A DNA stretch of 43,756 nucleotides, taken from contig JACOSO010000029.1 in the NCBI GenBank assembly GCA_016178785.1, forward strand, positions 1-43,756. The letters run 5' to 3'. Origin of the DNA: Bacteroidota bacterium. GTDB lineage: Bacteria > Bacteroidota > Bacteroidia > Cytophagales > Cyclobacteriaceae. The notes beneath the pieces were generated by a model. It was given only the letters and a program-made list of their open reading frames with translations, was not told the origin of the DNA and made no database searches. Of this stretch, positions 42,905 through 43,756 are shown one piece after another (positions within the stretch are counted from its first letter, which is position 1; each line of letters begins with the position of its first letter). The translations under genes and the position numbers were made by a program.

Positions 42905-43756
42905 ATGCTCATTTTGGATAACGAACAGGTTGGAAAATTACTTTCGCTTCAGCAGGTGATTGATGCCGTTGAAGAGGCTATCATAGCATACGAAAACAAA
43001 TCAGCGCTCGTGCCGAAGCGGATGCACCTTGATAATGGCAAAAACACATTGCTGTGTATGCCTTCGTGGGGAAGTGATTCTTTTGGAACTAAACTTGTGG
43101 CCATTGCACCTGATAATGCAATCAAAAACCTTCCCGTGACAAATGGTGCAATGCTCTTAAATGATGCAGCGACCGGAATCCCACTAGCCCTGATCAATGC
43201 ATCAAAATTGACGGCCCTTCGCACAGGGGCGATTGGAGCAATCGGGGTGAAATACATAACACCGGAAAGTGAAACATCCATCGGTTTGATTGGGTGCGGA
43301 GTACAAGGCACTCATCAAATTATTTTTAGTTGCGCAGTAAGACCGATTAAAACTGTATTTTATCTTCAGCGGTCATCCACAAAGATTGACGACATTACCT
43401 CTCTTGTAAATGAACATCATCCGGCAATCAGACTGATTCCATGCAGAACGGTTGAAGAAATTCTTGAACGAACCAATATTGTCATTGCAGCCACAACTTC
43501 TGTAATTCCCGTTTTGCCAAGCAATGAAAGCTTGCTAAAGGGAAAGCACTTCATCAGTGTTGGTTCGTACAAACCAAGTATGCAAGAGTTGCCCGATGCA
43601 GTATACAAGCTGGCAGGTGAGCTTTGCATTGATTCTGAATTTGCGCGGTTTGAAACAGGAGACATTATCAATCCTATAAAACTGGGTTTTATTGAAGGGA
43701 AAAATGTTTACTCGATTGGAAAACTCCTATTGAAACAAAGAAACTTAGACGTTACC
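42905..43756 (+). CDS. Ornithine cyclodeaminase / mu-crystallin family enzyme, partial at right edge
   Basis: The open frame starts at the ATG at 42905 and runs to the window end, 284 codons without stop; about 20-40 codons of a normal-length enzyme are missing. It begins MLILDNEQVGKLLSLQQVIDAVEEAI. Family blocks follow: LVPKRMHLDNGKNTLLCMPSW, GTKLVAIAPDN, LINASKLTALRTGAIGAIGVKYI, the NAD-binding Rossmann glycine motif IGLIGCGVQGTHQI, and FISVGSYKPSMQELPD. Such enzymes make cyclic amino acids or reduce imines. Together with the aminotransferase directly upstream it could process a small amino-acid derivative; the substrate is not shown. Confidence 0.9.
   Translation, partial: MLILDNEQVGKLLSLQQVIDAVEEAIIAYENKSALVPKRMHLDNGKNTLLCMPSWGSDSFGTKLVAIAPDNAIKNLPVTNGAMLLNDAATGIPLALINASKLTALRTGAIGAIGVKYITPESETSIGLIGCGVQGTHQIIFSCAVRPIKTVFYLQRSSTKIDDITSLVNEHHPAIRLIPCRTVEEILERTNIVIAATTSVIPVLPSNESLLKGKHFISVGSYKPSMQELPDAVYKLAGELCIDSEFARFETGDIINPIKLGFIEGKNVYSIGKLLLKQRNLDVT

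Noticed and set aside
1..43756. CRISPR arrays, tRNA and rRNA genes.
   Set aside because: No regularly spaced direct repeats and no tRNA- or rRNA-like conserved stretches were seen by reading; a covariance search would be needed for full certainty.

Overview
The window looks like a chromosomal segment from the phylum Bacteroidota, probably order Cytophagales. The grounds are SusC/SusD outer-membrane nutrient-uptake genes, a type IX secretion (T9SS) C-terminal tail, a 7TM-DISM receptor, many lipoproteins with a Cys right after the signal helix, LytTR and NarL-type two-component systems, and promoter-like TAnnTTTG boxes. No rRNA, tRNA or CRISPR array was found. Both ends cut through genes: a 2OG-Fe(II) oxygenase-like start on the left and an ornithine cyclodeaminase-like gene on the right.

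Layout. 1-980: the oxygenase N-terminus (minus strand) and a Tat-exported superoxide dismutase. 1002-3777: a small accessory island with a DUF433/DUF5615 toxin-antitoxin-like pair, a BRO/DinD-like antirepressor gene followed by a decayed tandem copy of its own 5' end, an unknown membrane protein, and a structured non-coding stretch. 3778-8148: a very long Lhr-type helicase gene carrying an in-frame palindromic repeat. 8253-10151: a 7TM-DISM receptor fused through a coiled coil to the zinc-ribbon/helix region of an IS1595-type transposase, with no transposase catalytic domain. 10487-23153: a seven-gene polysaccharide utilisation locus (SusC, SusD, PKD surface lipoprotein, GH16, two GH30, and GH5 with CBM6 domains and a T9SS tail). 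Its enzyme set points to a beta-1,3/1,6-glucan such as laminarin or fungal/oomycete wall glucan. A convergent LytTR two-component system follows (23167-25847).

26024-33478 holds a vWA protein with a DUF6569 (ARPP-1-like) protein, a 740-base non-coding region rich in inverted repeats, a zinc metallopeptidase without a signal peptide, and a four-gene group: a two-repeat lipoprotein of unknown function, a polytopic membrane protein, a NarL-type histidine kinase and its regulator. 33913-37653 is mostly housekeeping: ffh, a TauE-type permease, a small membrane protein, a DUF4349 lipoprotein and a 56-residue lipoprotein. 37766-39402 is an ECF sigma factor overlapping a gene that joins an anti-sigma-like N-terminus, one membrane helix and a periplasmic trypsin-like protease. 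The end carries a PhnD-like binding protein, a GNAT acetyltransferase, a short membrane peptide with a truncated PAS protein, a palindrome-dense control region, and a Tat-exported class V aminotransferase with the cyclodeaminase-like gene.

The most novel candidate is the 7TM-DISM/IS1595 fusion directly upstream of the glucan locus. It could be a membrane-bound regulator built from a domesticated transposase DNA-binding region. Next are the sigma/anti-sigma-protease pair with its repeated GGGTWACCC dyads, the two-repeat lipoprotein with its signalling neighbours, and the CTGATTT half-site array at 41451-41494.
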